In this document: piece after piece, positions 1 through 12,700 of the stretch | Layout of the letters: every line of letters begins with the position of its first letter | How positions within the stretch are numbered: the first letter of the stretch is position 1 | DNA from: Pholiota molesta | Lineage: Eukaryota > Basidiomycota > Agaricomycetes > Agaricales > Strophariaceae | Length of the DNA: 64,000 nucleotides | Assembly (NCBI GenBank): GCA_014925825.1 | Contig: JACGCK010000002.1 | Location: 1,240,001-1,304,000 of the forward strand | Reading direction: 5' to 3' | Position numbers and translations under genes: made by a program | The notes under the pieces: generated by a model | The model's input: the letters and a program-made list of their open reading frames with translations, nothing else | Database searches by the model: none | What the model was told of the DNA's origin: nothing

Positions 1-574
1 CGCAGCGCCCACGCACCCCACCGCCCCAGTCCGCTGGCGCGGGCACCGGGGGCAACGGCAACGGCACCTCAGGCACCCCCGCGAGCCGCGGATCCGAGTC
101 CGGTGGGGGCCTCTTCCACACCATATTCAGCGGGATCTCGCCCTTCGCGCGTCCCCACCAGAACAGGGACGGGAATACCACGAACGCGAACGCGAATAAT
201 GCGCATGCGAATACGCCACCAGCCCCACCGGCGCTGCCAGTAGCAGTAGTAGCGACGCCCCGACGAACCACCGGCCGTGGTCGCCGTCGTGGGGCGGCAC
301 GAGCACGATGCGGCCGCGCTCGCCCCGGCCGCGGTCGCCGCCGCCCGCGTCGCACCAGCGCTCGCCGCCGCACCGGCGCTCGAGCTCGGACGCCGCGTCG
401 CCGCACTTCCTTCCGTTCCCGTCATCATACCCCCACAGACGACCGACTGGGCCCAACGCGAACGCCAGTTCCCCTAATAACAATAATAACAACAATAATA
501 GTCCGAATCCGAATCCGAATCCGAATGCAAACGGCAACCAGCCGCCTGGGGGCTGGGAGGACGAGCTGGATTAG
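1..574 (+). CDS. 3' end of an unknown Asn/Pro/Ser-rich protein (partial, with a frame switch)
   Basis: Only the C-terminal part lies in the window, and I do not recognise the family. The first ~235 bases read in frame 3 as Gly/Ser/Thr/Asn-rich sequence (for example HTIFSGISPFARPHQNRDG). From about base 233 the sensible reading is frame 2: a Ser run, Arg/Ser/Pro repeats, an Asn run, Pro-Asn repeats and the end GGWEDELD with a TAG at 572-574. Frame 2 has a TAA at 197-199, so the halves join only through a one-base change or an unseen intron. No good GT-AG intron of the right length is visible. The protein looks disordered. That it is coding is inferred from composition. Confidence 0.5.
475..527. 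repeat. AAC/AAT-rich microsatellite and four TCCGAA units
   Basis: AAC/AAT triplets run to about 500. They are followed by four tandem TCCGAA units at 502-525. In the gene's reading frame they encode the poly-Asn and Pro-Asn tracts near the C-terminus, and both are prone to slippage. Confidence 0.85.
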
Positions 575-1647
575 ACTCGGCGTGTGGGGGTTGGTTGGTA
601 TGGGCGTGATTTTCATGTGCTGGGCCAGCGCGGTGGACGATATGACGGAACGCCGGGTGCGGTGCTGCTGGGTGGCGGCTGCTGTTGCGCTGCTGCGCAT
701 TTCCTAAGTACGTGGTGCTGCGATGCAATGGCATGGGGGGACCAAGACGGTGTCGTGGTGGCTCAGATCTATTTAGTTTTGGTTTGCATCCGGTTTTCCA
801 CTCCATCGCTCACACAGACTTTTCTTTCATTGCACGCGTATATCGTGATGGGTAGATGCAGGCAGCGAGCGTGAAATTATATTTCCATGTCGCTGCTCGA
901 GATCTATCTGTCTGTCTTTCCTGTCATGGCTTTCGTTTTTGGCCTGGTATATCGAAAAATGTTCACGTAGTCATTGCGTAGTCACCTTTTTAATAATTCT
1001 GTCCAGATGTAGCATGTATCATATGTAGATACTATACGCAAATGTTGTAAACTATTACTTTTCTTTGCCTATATGATTAAGAAGGATATGAAGATCCCTT
1101 CCGTTAAAGATTTCTAACAGGTTGCTATGTCTGTTCTTGTTATCTTTTCCTATTATTGTTATCACGTCCAAGTAAGTACTGTAAGGCAATGTAAGTATGT
1201 CTTGTCCATCCTTGGCCTTCACTTGAACCAATAACGACCATCTTTCTGAATCATAGAAAGAAGAACACCATCACAGAGCATTTAGACTGCTGGCAATTCC
1301 TCGATCATGGCACAATCCTCTCAGGATCGAAGAACCTCGAGACGGCATCTGGTAGCTTCCCTTCCCTTCCCAGCCGCTGCGGTGCGTATCCAAGTCTTCG
1401 GAAGCGAGACTCACACTCCCATCCTATACATACCCAGGAGGGATAAATCTCGGACTCGGAAAAACGGACAGATCATGAGGGCAAATAATAATTGTATTTG
1501 TGGTTGGTTGATGCAGATTCAATATGGGGTATTCCGGTCCAATGCAAATCCAGGGGGTGGGGGGGTAAATATGGTACATATCGTTCCTCTTCTTCCTCCG
1601 GCACACACATCCCTCCGAGTCGCTTCCGCCTCTGAGCGCGGCACAGC
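575..1647. other. Intergenic region between convergent genes
   Basis: It is AT-rich from about 890 onward. I see no ORF with coding character; it should hold the 3' UTRs of the genes on both sides. Confidence 0.6.
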
Positions 1648-3407
1648 TCAGTTGGTGGTGGCGTCGGTGAAGGGGGTGGTGGCGAAGCCGACCTGCTTGT
1701 TGGCGGTGTCGAAGACGGAGTAGAAGCGCTCGAGGAAGGTGTAGCCGTTGATGAAGTCGAGGCCCTGGCCCGAGTTCGAGCCGAGGTCGTTGACGATGAG
1801 GTAGATGGAGCTGGCGGTGCCGCCGATGTCCGTGTTCAGCGAGCGGGGGAAGAGCTGTGCGTTGGCGGTCAACTCGAAAGTGGCCTGTACAGCAGAAAAG
1901 GAGAGATAATGAGAATCCTTTGCATATCATCAAAAGAAAGAAGGGAATGGAACGCACTCCTCCAGCAATGAAGAACAGACTTTGCAGGTTCGAGAATTGG
2001 GTGGAAGTGATTTTGAGCAGGCCAGTGTTGTTGTCAAGGACACCTCCGGTGGCGGTCTTGTACTTGGTGAAGGCGTTGGTGGCAATGAGGACGAGGGTTG
2101 TTCCTGAGAGAAAATTATTTCCAGTCCAGATCTCGAGAATGCTTTTCCAGCGTACCAGTGTCAACGATACCGGCGGTGGTGGCCAGGATGGTGGTGGAAG
2201 CACCGTAACGAATGGATTGGTTGATACCCCAGAACTCGCTGGCGGGCGAGGTGGTGGTGATAGGACTGTAAGAACGTAGTTTAGATTTCGCGTTTGATGA
2301 AATATCAAGAATGCCAATACATACATGAACGTGATCGATCCAGTGAACTTGGAGCTGTCAGTTCCACCTAGATTGCACAATCAGATAAAATGAGCCGTCC
2401 CTGAGCCGCGGTATGAAGACTTACCCCAGGTGATCTCTCCGTTGACGGTCTCATCGACGGTGGTGGGCTCGAAAGAGATACCGATAGAGTGGGCGGTGAT
2501 GGCACCTGCGGAGAAGAGGTTGTCGGTGACGGTGGGGATGGTGGTGGTGGTGGCGGGGGAGAGGGTGCCTTGGGTCAGGTCGAGTGGGCCAATACTGTCC
2601 ATAAGCTGTCAGTTACATATCAATCGATGATTTTCAGTGCATACCCAAGGATACCATCAACACCGCTGAAGCCAGATGATGTCGAGGCGACACCGATGGA
2701 CTGCTTAGTGATGACGAGTCCAGATGCAATGGTGACGGTATCAGTGAACTCAGTTCCTACATGATTCTGTAAAAATCCGACATGGCCTTTCTAGGTTGGA
2801 AAGTCTTACCAGAGAAGGAGCCGGATCCGTAGGTCACAGACTAATAACAAGGAACGTTCGTCAGGATACAATTAAATCGTGCATCAAAATGACTTTTGTT
2901 AACTTACCACCTTGTTAGAAGTTTGAACGCTGGTGCTGGTCTTCACGTAGCTGGTGCCGGCTCCAACCCAAGTGTTCGAGCTGTATGCCGCGAAGAATTT
3001 AGAACATATAGGAGGCAGCGTTAATTCTAAACCTCATACCTTCCGGTATCAATGAGGAGCGAGTCTATATTTAGGGATCGTCAATTCAGGAGCTATTTCT
3101 CAAAACCAGACGGCCACTTACAGGTGGTAGCTGGGCTACCGACACCGATAGAAGCAACGTAGGTGACGGCCTGGTTGTCGACTGGCTCATTGATGACTGC
3201 ACGGTTATCGAGACCACTGGACCTGGCAGAGCCCTTGATTTTGAGAGCCTTGGCCCTGGCCTGATCGTGGCGAACAAGGTTGTGGACGCTGGTAAGATTG
3301 AGGCGTCGGGAGATGGGGAGGGTCACGGGCGACCTGTCCACCAGCACTGGGTTAGCAGCGACGGAGAGCGCAAGGAGGAGAGTGGTCAAGAGAGTAGTGG
3401 GGAACAT
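1648..3407 (-). CDS. Secreted A1-family aspartic protease (polyporopepsin-like)
   Basis: Pepsin-family endopeptidase, predicted to be secreted. The start at 3407 opens a signal peptide (MFPTTLLTTLLLALSVAA), followed by a basic propeptide. Several short introns are removed; joining exons at about 3120, 3064-3040 and 2980 gives the first catalytic motif, LLIDTGSSNTWVGAGTSY. The flap region reads VSVTYGSGSFSGTEF. The second catalytic motif is GIVDTGTTLV, split by an intron near 2105-2160. The C-terminus has the usual YTFLERFYSVFDTANKQVGFA and ends with TGA at 1648-1650. At about 410 residues it is full length for the family with both Asp motifs intact, so it is probably active. Family membership is certain; substrate is unknown. 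Confidence 0.93.
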
Positions 3408-3475
3408 TGTGACGGAAAGTGAAAGTGCTCGAGATGCAAATGATCCGATGGAGCCATAGAAAACATAGCAGCTCC

Positions 3476-3484
3476 CTTTATAAG
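3476..3484 (-). promoter_or_regulatory. TATA box of the aspartic protease gene
   Basis: On the minus strand this reads CTTATAAAG, about 70 bases upstream of the protease ATG. The spacing suits a short 5' UTR and a strongly expressed secreted enzyme. The role is inferred from position. Confidence 0.55.
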
Positions 3485-6400
3485 ATCTTGCGTCCTAGCG
3501 AACCATGTGGATTTTCCGCGCCAGAAGCTCCTATATTGCGTGTGGATTGGATTCATGGCTTTTCCATGATCACAACGCGACACGGTTTCTCTCCTGGAGC
3601 GATGATAGATCTGAATGAGATGAGACCTATAATTGGACGGACTATTCAAGCATGGTCATTGATTTGCCATAAGGTCAATCGAGATGATTGTGCATATGCA
3701 TGAATTCCTTACCTAGGTTTTTACAAGAAAAGAGAAGGTGATCACGGACCACATACGGCCATGGGTCATAGACTGTCATAGACTCAACAAACAGCACTCT
3801 CACGAGAGGGCGAGATAACAAAAATAGAGAAGCAACACCATTATTGTATGCTCGGGCTGAATAGTTGGATGTGTGAATGGATGAACTGTATGAAAGAGAC
3901 TTCGTTGCCATCCTTCGCATCTCTTGAAGCTGACCGAAGAAGAAATAGACTGAATACCGGAAGTCAGTCGTGGCTTCCCTGCAGGCATTGGAGGAGTAAG
4001 CCTAAGATGAGTGGATCCACTGAACGAAGACACTCGGAACGGGTAGACGACTGACGCCGATAGCCGTCTCGATGGGCCAATAATTGACTCGCCTCCTCCG
4101 TTATTCGCTATATGTTAAGTTGCTTCCATCAGCTGCGCTTGTAGTCAAAGTCAACTGGGATGCAGCTCGTGCAAACGTTGCTCAGAATTGTTGGGAATTT
4201 TGTTCTGTAGCTGTAGAAGGTAGTAGAAGATCATGTCTTTGCAATGAAGCGACAGCTAAGGTCCAAATTTGCACGGAATGTGCAGAATTCGTTGCAGTGT
4301 TTACCAAGTGTTGACCGGGACCGTTGATACAGATTTGAGGCTGAGATTAAATTTAGACTGACTGCCGAATAAGGACAAAATAACCGTCGCGTCATTTGCA
4401 CACGTTCAGGTGCTGCTGCGCTTCTCCCTCTCATGCTCTTTCTTTACTGCCTTGAAACACCACTTCTGCTTCGTGTTTCTGCGAGCTTGAACCGTCATAT
4501 TGACACCTGGATACAACTCTGAGAATGCGCTACTATCTATGGACTCGTAATAGCTTTGCATTCACACATGTATTGACCTCTGCTATTCCTTCGTTATTCT
4601 GGCGTCATCTGGTGCAGTCCGTGAAGCTCGTGATAGGACAACTCAATCTTGGATTCGCCATTTACCATGCTCTTCACCCAAACATAATCCACGATAGCTC
4701 GCTGTTACCATCTTTTCAGAACGTTCATTGTCAACAAAACATCGCGTCTACACCAGTATCCAGAGATTCAACAGCGCCTTCCACATGCCTGCCAGAGGAA
4801 CAGTTTCATATTTAGCCCCGGCTAGTCCAAAAATATTATACTCCTCGCTGTTCTTAGTACGGGCATTCACATACGTCCGCTTCTTCGTGATATCGTCATG
4901 CGTTCTGAATCCTAAAGCTGTGCTTGTGACTGTTCGGCTTTCTCTCGTCTCCGTTCTTGTACAGTCGCTGATCGACAGGAATGAAAGAACTGTACATATG
5001 TAACTGATAAGATGCGCAACACAGGTTGAAATATGTTAATTCCGCCGTGAAAGAAGTAGATAGAGGTATGTGCGCTGAGTTTGAAAGCCCACTGGTGAAA
5101 GACCCTCGAAGCTTGGGCGCTAGACCTCAAATCAGCTTTTAATTTGCAAGCAACCTACTGAGAAGAGTTGTATCAAAACGAAGTTTACCGCCCGCGAAAT
5201 GGGAGAGGTTGGACGACCCTGCCAATGCGTTCCACGCGCCTGCGCATGTATTGGTGGCATCGAGCACGCTGCATGCGTGTTCCAGGGCGCAATCTGGCAC
5301 CATCTTCTGAACATGGGTTTACCGTCTGATCTTTCTACAGTTCCTACAACACCGCCCAGTGTCCTATCTATCATCAAAGTCGCCATTTGTCCTCATCTTG
5401 ACATTCGCGATTCTATGAGAATGTAACGCCCTAATCTCGCCATTCGAAGACTCGTTGTAGTAGTCGATTCTTTACTCGCGCAGAAATTTGGAAGAAATCG
5501 AACTAGAAAATACAATGATGTAAAGGCGGTTGCACAAGGTCGCTCGTTTGAAATTTCGTTGCTTGTGACCTTCCAGATAAAATGGAATACCTATGTTGCT
5601 GTAATAAGAAGCACAAACGCGAGGAGCTTATGCATTTCTGCAGATTTCTGTCCTCCATATACTACCTTCCTCTTGTCGCCACTTTGTTCCTCATGCTCAA
5701 CCCATTTTTCATGTAAGATAAGACAGTACCCAAGCGGCAACCGTCATCTCATCATTCTGGAATGCTATCTCACCGCCTCAAGTCTGTTGTAACTTGGTTG
5801 TAACTTGTCAGCTAACATCTTGATGCTCGAAGTTCTTTCCTCCCCATATTTTCTATATAAAGCTGTAGACAGTGTCAATGGAACTGCGAAGATGGCCGGG
5901 ACATTACCCCTCCCTCATTGGCGCGGCCATACCCTATCAAATACCAGATATTCCTGTCTCTCAAACTGGCGTTGATGTATCACGAGCGAAGTACGAAATC
6001 ACACAGCATCACACGAGGACTCGCCAAGACTCGCCACACAATCCATCTCCAGAGACGCTCATGTGGCCCCAGATTTGCCGGCGCTCTCCGCGAGGTTCAG
6101 ATATTTATGGAGTAAGTAGATCATCTATTCGTGTTCATGTTGCAGCGCATGGAAGGTTGAATACGTCGAATATCAATGCTTATCTTGAAGGTTAATGACC
6201 GCACACCGATCCCCGGCGGTAAAGCATGAGGAAATACAACGATATATTTGGCGTGTTGGAAGCAACAACACCTTGCTACATAGAAGAACTCTATTATACA
6301 TACAAGTCGAGGATATAAAAAATGGGCGAATGATTCTACAAGTTGGCCCGAAATACAGGATAAGGCATGGTGCAGGTGGATAATGAAGGTGTGTATGATT
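3485..6400. other. Long intergenic stretch, no gene recognised
   Basis: Nearly 3 kb upstream of the protease and downstream of the ARMT1-like gene. ORFs are short, lack domain character and do not join into a model with sensible introns. A TATAAAG at about 5857-5865 is followed by nothing convincing. A fast-evolving small secreted protein or a noncoding RNA cannot be excluded. Confidence 0.5.
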
Positions 6401-8337
6401 CTAGGCAAAGCGCACTTTTTCTCCCGGCCTGCCTTCGGAATGGAGTACAACGGCCTGACAGAGCATTAGCATGGAGACCGCAAACCAGGACATCTGAGTA
6501 CTCACATATTTCCCGCTGATTTTCCAGCCAGGCTCGGTCTTGTCGAGCCTTTCGGCGATCTCATCACCATCGGGGCCAAGGCCCACGACGACGTCGCTCT
6601 TTATGGTTCTCAAGCTGGCAATGACAGGGGCGCCAGCCGCGCTACCCATAGGTCCAATAGCAACATCGAACGGAGTGCTTGCGGGGGCGGCGCAATCATA
6701 AGTCAATTTGCGGTGGTTAAGATCTCCCTTGAAGATGACCAGATCCGAACGTGAAAGGTGGAGGAACAAATCGGGGGCTTCAGAATGCAGATCCCAGTAG
6801 GTGTATCCAGTGCACCAGAAAGGGTGCTGTTCATACGTCCATTTGCCTTTCTTTTCGTATTGCTGTTGATGATATAAATCAGAAGTGTTACTATAATGAT
6901 AAGTGAATCGGGCTTACCTTCCATCGAAGCCCAAGCCTCTTCAACGACTCTAGTTCTGCGTCGCTGGCTTTCGGGAAGAGTTGTCCATATACCATAGTAT
7001 TCAAGAGCCACTGCCAGTCTTTCTTGGTTACATCAGAGACGAACCATGGGTATCTCTTGCCATGGAAGCGAATCTGCGTCGCAAGGCCGCTTTGTAAGAG
7101 GAAATCGGCTGTAAAGCAATACGTAAGCAACCATAGATATTTGCGAGAGATTTTACGGTACCGTAGACGCAATCACAGTAGAGTTCAAATCCGGCGTTAT
7201 CGAGAACGAAGTCAATCCTGCCGCCGGTTCTCTCTCGAAGGGTCTTCACATGCTCCCAAAGGGCACCGAGGTCATTGCCAAGGATGTTCTTTTCGGTGGC
7301 TGCGAGGTGATCGCCACCCGTGGACTGGAGAGATTTAATTTGGGCTTCCGTCATGTTGATTAAAAGAGAGAGGTCTGTGGAATTTCCCCAGAGGCAGACT
7401 AAAACGTATCGCGGTGAGATAAGATCGTCCTGGAAATAGAAAAAAGCATCCGTACCTTGGGTCAACTCGAGGAACATCAACCGCTCTGCCTCGAGCTTCT
7501 CTTCTGGAGACAGATGACTGGGAAGCTTAAACGTTTCCGCGAAACGGAGCGATAGCTCGAAGACCGCATCACTAGAACGCGAGAAAGTGTCGCACTGGCG
7601 CGAATATAAGAAAAGGCTCTACACGACGTAAGGAACAAAGGGACGCTCACTTTTTGGCGATAAAAGACATCGTAGTCACGGAAGAATTTGCTGACGCTGA
7701 AGCATTCGTGGAGCCTGCGGTACTTATAGGCTTCTGCAAAGAGCCAAGGCGCGTTCATGAAATCTTTGCCTGTAGCGAATCGCGATCAATTGACGTCATT
7801 GACCGCTTCGGGGTTGTAAGCACACAAGTCCTAGTACGTACCTTGGAAGAATTTGGCGATTTCCTTATTCCACAGCGCGACGTCAGCTTCGTCGTCGTCG
7901 ACGATGGGCCGCAGCTTTGCATTGCCACTGAGGTCAGTCATGAGGTCGCCCATACGTTCGATGCATTGAGCTAAGTCAGCGACACGCTCTTCTTTATATT
8001 CACTGTTCAAAGTGCGGGTGGCGTCTTCGATTGCCTTTCCGAGGATAGTCGGCAACCTTGATTGCATAGTAGCATGGGCGAAGGAATATTCATGATAACC
8101 ACGGTATGCCGGCCAAGGTGGGTTGTTAGGATCAACCTGGAACGAGAACAGAACGTAAGAATGTTTGGGACGAACAATACTAGGCGTATGTGCACTGACC
8201 CTTGTAGGCGTCCTGGGCCAAGGCGCTTTGATATCTTTCTTGCTCGGAAGATGTCCGAGGTGTAGAGTAACCCTGGAGGGAGCTCCAGACGGCTTGGGGT
8301 GTTCGCTTTCTCCGTTCGCTCCGTTTGTGGTAGGCAT
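6401..8337 (-). CDS. DUF89/ARMT1-type damage-control phosphatase
   Basis: Metal-dependent phosphatase of the DUF89 family, subfamily III (yeast YMR027W/Hrt2, human ARMT1). This family hydrolyses stray sugar phosphates such as fructose-1-phosphate. Diagnostic motifs in order are: an N-terminal helical domain (ECFSVSKFFRDYDVFYRQK), WGNSTDLSLLINM, FVLDNAGFELYCD (metal-binding Asp/Asn), ADFLLQSGLATQIRFHGKRY, LVIFKGDLNHRKLTYD, and the end SGKYAVVLHSEGRPGEKVRFA with TAG at 6401-6403. Removing a 51-base intron (about 6453-6503) gives GKYAVVLHS. The start MPTTNGANGESE is at 8337. About eight exons give roughly 460 residues, normal for the family. The carboxyl-methyltransferase activity claimed for human ARMT1 is disputed, so phosphatase is preferred. 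Confidence 0.9.
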
Positions 8338-9776
8338 TGGTAATAATGGTTCTGATAGATAGAGGGAAAATCAGCCAGGAAAACGATGCAAACAGGATAG
8401 AGACTTGCCTAGAGGTGATGATGATGGTAGAAGGAAGAGTGATGACCGAATCTCAGAGGAGTGGGGTCGTAAAAATGTCTCAGTTGAAACCGCGGAATCA
8501 AGCGGCAATTGCAGAAGAGGCGGGTGGTTGGTTTGATAGCACTTTTCGGGGCCCAGCTTTATAGGAAACCCCGCTCATAATCGCGAACACCGATATTCAC
8601 CTGTTTAGTAAAAACAGCGGAAGGGCAGTGGTCCGTGGAGCGCGAAGATCCCGCCTTGTCGGTTTTGCCTACCTCAAACAGCAAACCCTAGCCAAAAATC
8701 AGGAAGAAAAGTCATTCTAGGAGAATTAGGCCTCTGACGTCAGTAATCATGATAACAAACCGCTTTTTATATCGTTTGTATGTACGTACTTGGTGTAAGT
8801 GCCCAGAAGCAAAAGATCGACTTGAAATCCTCTCAATATCAAGCGATCGACGTCCGCTACACAGGTGCTTAGAAAAGAGAAGATGCTAGTTATAAAAATT
8901 ATGAGATCAGTGTTGTTTTTCAATCGAAAAGTAGGAATTGAGAGGCAATACCACCTGAGTATAGCCATCAATCATATTTTGCCGCTGGGAAAGGATCTGT
9001 GGGGCCCCGATTAGCAAATGATCGAGTGGGGCGGCGAGTGTGACAACACCTACATAGCGACACAGAGCGGCACATTCTTGAGAGCGCATTAAACCATTTG
9101 CGAAGGCCTGAAATCACAGGAAGCGCTTAGAACGGAGTACATAGCGAACGTGCATTGCGCGTCTTTAGGCGCAAAGAATTCTATGCAATGTACTACGCTA
9201 GTCAATGACATCACTTTCGAAACTGAACAAAAGCTAGAAAACAGAGTACTGTGGTGTGTCCTCATTGGCACTTCTTGGGATTTCTGATCCACGAAGTGAA
9301 TGAATTGGAGTAAAGAGGGCTACAACATACCGGAGGGTTCTCAGCCTATGACAGCAGAGATTGCTTTATTTATTTTGGGGTGAACAGTCCTCAATTTTTG
9401 GGGTCAGAAGCCGTTTGAAAGGAAAGCACAAAGAAGAACGAAAAGTTTATGTACATGTTTATCCATGACATTGAGAAATGAACGAGAGAATCCGTGAAGA
9501 TCGAAGAAAGCGGCGTTGACGTTTGCGTTGATCTCGCAAACTGGAAAAGCGATATGTCATCGATGTTACATAGTCACAACGGTCACACGACGCGTCTAAA
9601 TTTAACGACATCAAGCGCGATCACATGATACTGATGAACGCGTTTGTTTGGTCATAATCACGTGTCCTTCGCTAAAGCACAGCTCTGTTCGACTGTTGTT
9701 CGGGTGTTCGACATAAACCCTGAAATTCTGTCGCCGATTCTCCTTTAAATTCGACGACTTTGCGTCCACGGTAGCT
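8338..9776. other. Divergent intergenic region
   Basis: Lies between the leftward phosphatase gene and the rightward coiled-coil gene and should hold both promoters. CTATAAAG on the minus strand (8557-8564) is a possible TATA box for the phosphatase gene. A CACGTG E-box lies near 9658-9663, about 115 bases before the coiled-coil ATG. No coding sequence recognised. Confidence 0.5.
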
Positions 9777-12700
9777 ATGTCTACCTGGAACTTAGGCATT
9801 GATGATGTCTCTGAAGAAACTCGAGCATTCAAGGATAAATTGGCCAGTAAAGGTGAGCACCAAACGCTTACTTGAGGTGCGAACCGCACAGTGGCTTACC
9901 AGGCTATAGATAGCCAAATCGCGGCACAGCAAGATAAAATTGCGAAACAAGCTGCAGACTACGAAGAACTGAAGGAAAGACTTAATGAAGCTTTGCATAA
10001 AGTATGTGTTCCCTGATATAAAGAGTCGTCGATATTTTAATAATCGCATACCTTAGTTGACGACCGAATCTCAACGAGCAATTCAACTGGAGGCAAATCT
10101 CCAAGAACGTACAGAGGACCTACGAAATGAAAGGATAACTTCTGACAATGCAAAGTCGGCTCTCAGTGCTGCCCTCGAGAAGAACAAGTCGAGCAGCTTG
10201 GAGTTGCTACAGATGGAAATGACTCTCGAGAGGATATCCAATTCTTCTGATGAACACAATGCACGGGGTCAGAAACTAGAACGCGACAAGGCTACTCTAG
10301 AGGCGCGCGTCAGAGAGCTCGAATCGGCCCTCAGGCAAGTCGCACCACCGACTTTAACAACGGCCACTCCTGGACGACGAGCGATGTCACGACCACGGTC
10401 ATCCTCCCTCTCGAACTTTAGAATCACGACCTTGGAGCAAGATCTTACCGATGCTCGAGCCTTGGTAGCCACAAAGGCAGTGGAACTAGAAGCTGTCACC
10501 CAGAAACTATCCCAGATGCAGGCCGGCCTTCTGAAAGACGACAACGACCGTATGGCTGCAGAGAGGAAATGGGCCCATCAAATCAAGGAACTGCAGACAT
10601 TATTGGAGGAGAAGGAGGAAGAGCTGGGATATTTACGGGAACAACAAGGCGATGGAGGTCGCGAACAGGAGTTACTACAAAGAATAGAAGAAGACGAGGC
10701 AAAGATCGCTGCCCTAGAGCTGATGCTGCGAGGAGCAGAGGATGTTCAGCCGCTAAAGGCAAAGATACGCCAGGTCGAAGGCCAATTGAAGGAGGAACAG
10801 GGTCGCTCTGCTGCAGCTGAAGTGCAACGCCAACAGCTCGTGAGGGAGAAGGAAGAAATCCTTGACGAGCTGGAAACTAGTCGGCGGGAACTTCATAAGC
10901 TGATGAAAGAACTCAGCGATAGGAAAATTCGTGACCATGCTTTCAGCCAAAAGTGGGTTTCATCTGCATTCTCTTATAACTCTTCGTATTAAACTCTGTA
11001 CGACTAGGGCTGCCAAAACGCTGGAAACTTGCGAAGACCCTCTTATGAACGACGACTCGTGTCTCATTGACATGGACACGCTTGAACCCCAGGCAATTCC
11101 ATTACCGGCAGTACCTATGCAACAGGAAGCGGATGCAGACACCATCAGCCATATTGAACGCCTCTTGCTCGCGATCGAGAGAATTCGCGGAGAAAGGGAC
11201 AACCTCCGCCGAGATGTCCAATTCTTGGAGTCTGAATCACGATTCGCTATTGAAGCGTTAGAAGCGAAGCTATGTGCTTCGATGTCGACGGCGAGCAATA
11301 ATGCGACTCTCGCTACTATCGACCAACTCAGGGCAGAGATGGACGAGATGCATGTCCAGATGCTGGCAGTGGGCGAGCAGTATCAAGCCAACACTGACAC
11401 AAAGAATTCGGAGATCCATCGCCTCGGCGTACAAGTGCAAGGGCTCGCAATTGCACTGGGCCATATCGCGGGAAGCCAGACCATTGCTCACGGTTCGACC
11501 AACGACCTTTCTCAGGCGACATTAGAGGCGGTGATCAACGAGAGGGACGAGCTTTTCCGTGAGCTGCAAAACAAGGAAACACTTTGGGAGCAGCAAGTTG
11601 ATGCGGCAAGAATAGGAGACTATGAAAATCGCGAGCGTTTGGATGAAGCTATGTGCGAGATTAACGACCTCAACGAACATCTTGAAGAATTGGAGTCTGA
11701 ACGCGACTCCCTGGCTCTCCAAATCACCAATTTGATGACCGACCTTCAGATTGCCCAAGAGGAGCTCGGAAATGCCGAGACCCGCTACACGAACCTGCAA
11801 TTCCACCAACTGAACACCATGAGTTCTAACGAAGCTACGCGGACATTGCGCGAACATATCGAGGAACTCGAGGGCCGCGTCATGAGGAGAACAGAGCAAA
11901 TTGGAATCCACCAACATGATATCCGTCGATTGGAGACCAATCTTCGTCTGCAGGAAGAACGTCTCACGGAGATGACGAGCGAATTGGAGATGTTGGCTGC
12001 TCAGAAAGACGCGATGGTTGAAGACTGCGCCGACGCACGGGAAGCGAGAGACGAAGCTCTCGCGCGTGTTGAGTACCTAGAAGAGGAAATGGAGGCCGTC
12101 GAGAATCGCAACAACGAGAACAATGCTCTCGTCAACACCTTGATTGCCGTCATTGCTGATACCGTATCTCGGGCACGCCATGCTATTCATCTTGCCAGGT
12201 CCCAAGCTGGCAGTGTGCAGCAGAAACTTTCGGATGCACAAGGAGAACAGTCAGCTACTAGGCTAGAGCTGGATGAGAAGATCGCAAGTTTGACGACGCT
12301 GAGTCGCCAAACCGACGACCAACGGACAGAGCTCGAGAAAATTCAACTCGCTCTGGCTAAATATGAAGCTGAAGCTAAAGAATTCTCAACGCTTTCCCAG
12401 ACACTGGAAAGTGAGAAGGCAGCCCTAGAAGCAGAACTTTCGTCTCTACGAAGCCAGAATTCCGAGCTCGGGGGAATCCAGGCCGAGAACAAAACCCTTC
12501 GAGATGCCCTCAACGAAAGCCGACAATCGAATGCGACAGCCGATAGCCCGGAATCTGCTATGGTACAGCTCAAACTTCAGCATGCAGAAGTACTGAGCAG
12601 TCTGCAAGCTCGCCTCGCTGATACCGAAAGTGCACTGAAAGATCTCCAGACTCGATATACCTCCTCTGAAGAGGATCATCGGCGGGTTACAGAGGACGCT

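Noticed and set aside
127..537. Minus-strand ORF with a hydrophobic Leu/Phe/Gly run resembling a membrane protein
   Set aside because: It is the complement of the GAATCC/AAT repeats and GC-rich low-complexity coding sequence of the plus-strand gene.
7024..7338. Plus-strand ORFs rich in Arg opposite the phosphatase gene
   Set aside because: Shadows of the real minus-strand exons, which carry all the DUF89 motifs.
9618..9633. 16-base match GATCACATGATACTGA also found at 25506-25521
   Set aside because: About one such match is expected by chance in 64 kb counting both strands, and flanking similarity is poor.
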